Shown piece after piece: positions 63,380-64,000 of a stretch of 64,000 bases of DNA. Source of the stretch: Endozoicomonas sp. ISHI1 (GTDB taxonomy: Bacteria; Pseudomonadota; Gammaproteobacteria; Pseudomonadales; Endozoicomonadaceae); the NCBI RefSeq assembly GCF_024606225.1, contig NZ_JAGRPU010000027.1, positions 1 through 64,000 on the forward strand, given 5' to 3'. The position numbers were made by a program, and so were the translations under genes. The notes under the pieces were generated by a model. That model did not search any database. It had not been told where the DNA came from and saw only the letters and a list, made by a program, of their open reading frames with translations. Each line of letters begins with the position of its first letter. Position 1 is the first letter of the stretch.

Positions 63380-64000
63380 ATGCGTAAACTGGCGGAACTG
63401 GTAATGAAAAGCCCGAAACATTCATTGTTTCTGGCGGTCATATTTGCCTGTATTCCCATGCTTTTCTGGTTAAGTGCGGCCATTGTATCCCTGGTGGTAC
63501 TGCGTCGCGGCATTGACCACGGGCTGAAAGTCCTGATATGGGCTCTGTTGCCCGGAATAGCCTGGGCCGCCTTTGGTCAGTACAGCGTATTGATTGGGCT
63601 GGTAACCACGTCGTTGCTGGCTTGTGTCCTGCGCCAGACTGTCTCATGGCCGAAAACCTTGCTGGCCATTGTGCCGCTGGGAGGCCTCGTGGCTTTTGCC
63701 ATGTACCAGATATCACCCCAGATGATCAGTGCCATGACTGACACTGTGATGGAGTTTTTGAAAAAGAGTCTCCAGAGCAGTGGCAGCGAAGAGACTCTGC
63801 AACTGGGTGATCATCTGAGACAGATTCTGGAATACGGCGTCGCGGGTGCTCTGGCCTGGGTGCACATACTGTTTTGTGTCCTGGCTCTGATGCTGGCGCG
63901 TTCCTGGCAGGCCGATCTGTTCAACCCTGGTGGATTCGGTGAAGAATTCCGCAAGGTGCGGTTGCCCGCAGCTGTTGGGGTAGGTCTTCTGATCATAACT
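63380..64000 (+). CDS. DUF2232 predicted membrane protein, N-terminal part (3' end outside window)
   Basis: The frame starts at an ATG 36 bp after rpsR and stays open for 207 codons to the window end. It encodes several membrane helices (LFLAVIFACIPMLFWLSAAIVSLVVL, split as two adjoining blocks; VLIWALLPGIAWAAF; LLAIVPLGGLVAFAMY). In Pseudomonas a protein of this type lies between rpsR and rplI, and the same order is expected here. It is truncated by the window. Function unknown. Confidence 0.85.
   Translation, partial: MRKLAELVMKSPKHSLFLAVIFACIPMLFWLSAAIVSLVVLRRGIDHGLKVLIWALLPGIAWAAFGQYSVLIGLVTTSLLACVLRQTVSWPKTLLAIVPLGGLVAFAMYQISPQMISAMTDTVMEFLKKSLQSSGSEETLQLGDHLRQILEYGVAGALAWVHILFCVLALMLARSWQADLFNPGGFGEEFRKVRLPAAVGVGLLIIT

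Overview
The window looks like a chromosomal segment of a marine, host-associated gammaproteobacterium close to Endozoicomonas. This is inferred from gene order and content, not from any search. The core gene order closely follows Pseudomonas: yggT-proC-yggS / pilT-pilU; ruvX-yqgE-tonB-like-gshB; psd-sulfurtransferase-rsgA / orn; queG / nnrD-tsaE-amiB-mutL-miaA-hfq-hflX-hflK-hflC-DUF2065-hisZ-purA-rnr-rlmB; and rpsF-rpsR-DUF2232. Into this frame are set many orphan exported or eukaryotic-like genes and palindromic repeats.

Layout. 1-4979: a tandem family of exported proteins. The leftmost gene, cut by the window edge, and the first complete one carry C2H2 zinc-finger-like repeats. The three complete members share an N-terminal export module and then diverge. 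5159-9677: yggT, proC, yggS, then divergent pilT and pilU (type IV pilus retraction). 9674-10002: two palindrome-ended elements back to back; a near-identical third lies at 50099-50265. 10020-12852: an orphan exported protein, ruvX, yqgE and a TonB-family gene. 12853-15215: an accessory island with a MazEF/PemIK-like toxin-antitoxin pair, its operator-like repeats, duplicated flanks and an orphan gene. 15217-19096: gshB, psd, a RhdA-like sulfurtransferase and rsgA. 19442-37736: orn, rhlE, queG and the nnrD-to-hflC run, interrupted by an orphan gene before mutL and a GDSL autotransporter before miaA.

38067-41482: a large exported zinc-ribbon protein sits between hflC and the DUF2065 gene. It is bracketed by duplicated copies of the hflC terminator, and an inverted remnant of the DUF2065 gene lies upstream of it. 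41483-44402: DUF2065, hisZ, purA. 44445-49931: two adjacent genes for MutS-type ATPases with N-terminal signal or anchor sequences and central hydrophobic helices. They are flanked by a decayed and an intact copy of ompW. 50330-62287: rnr, a hemolysin III-family membrane protein, a coiled-coil membrane protein, a GFA-fold protein, rlmB, DUF2789, a hydroxyacid dehydrogenase, an orphan HigA-like regulator and tamB/tamA. 62609-64000: rpsF, rpsR and the start of a DUF2232 membrane protein that runs off the window.

The core genes cover translation and RNA quality control (hfq, hflX, rnr, rlmB, orn, miaA, queG, tsaE, rsgA), envelope biogenesis (tamAB, amiB, psd), protease control (hflKC) and purine/histidine metabolism. 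The best candidates for undescribed biology are the membrane/exported MutS-like ATPase pair, the exported zinc-finger family, and the repeated pattern of accessory genes inserted next to core-gene terminators with duplication of the flanking core sequence.
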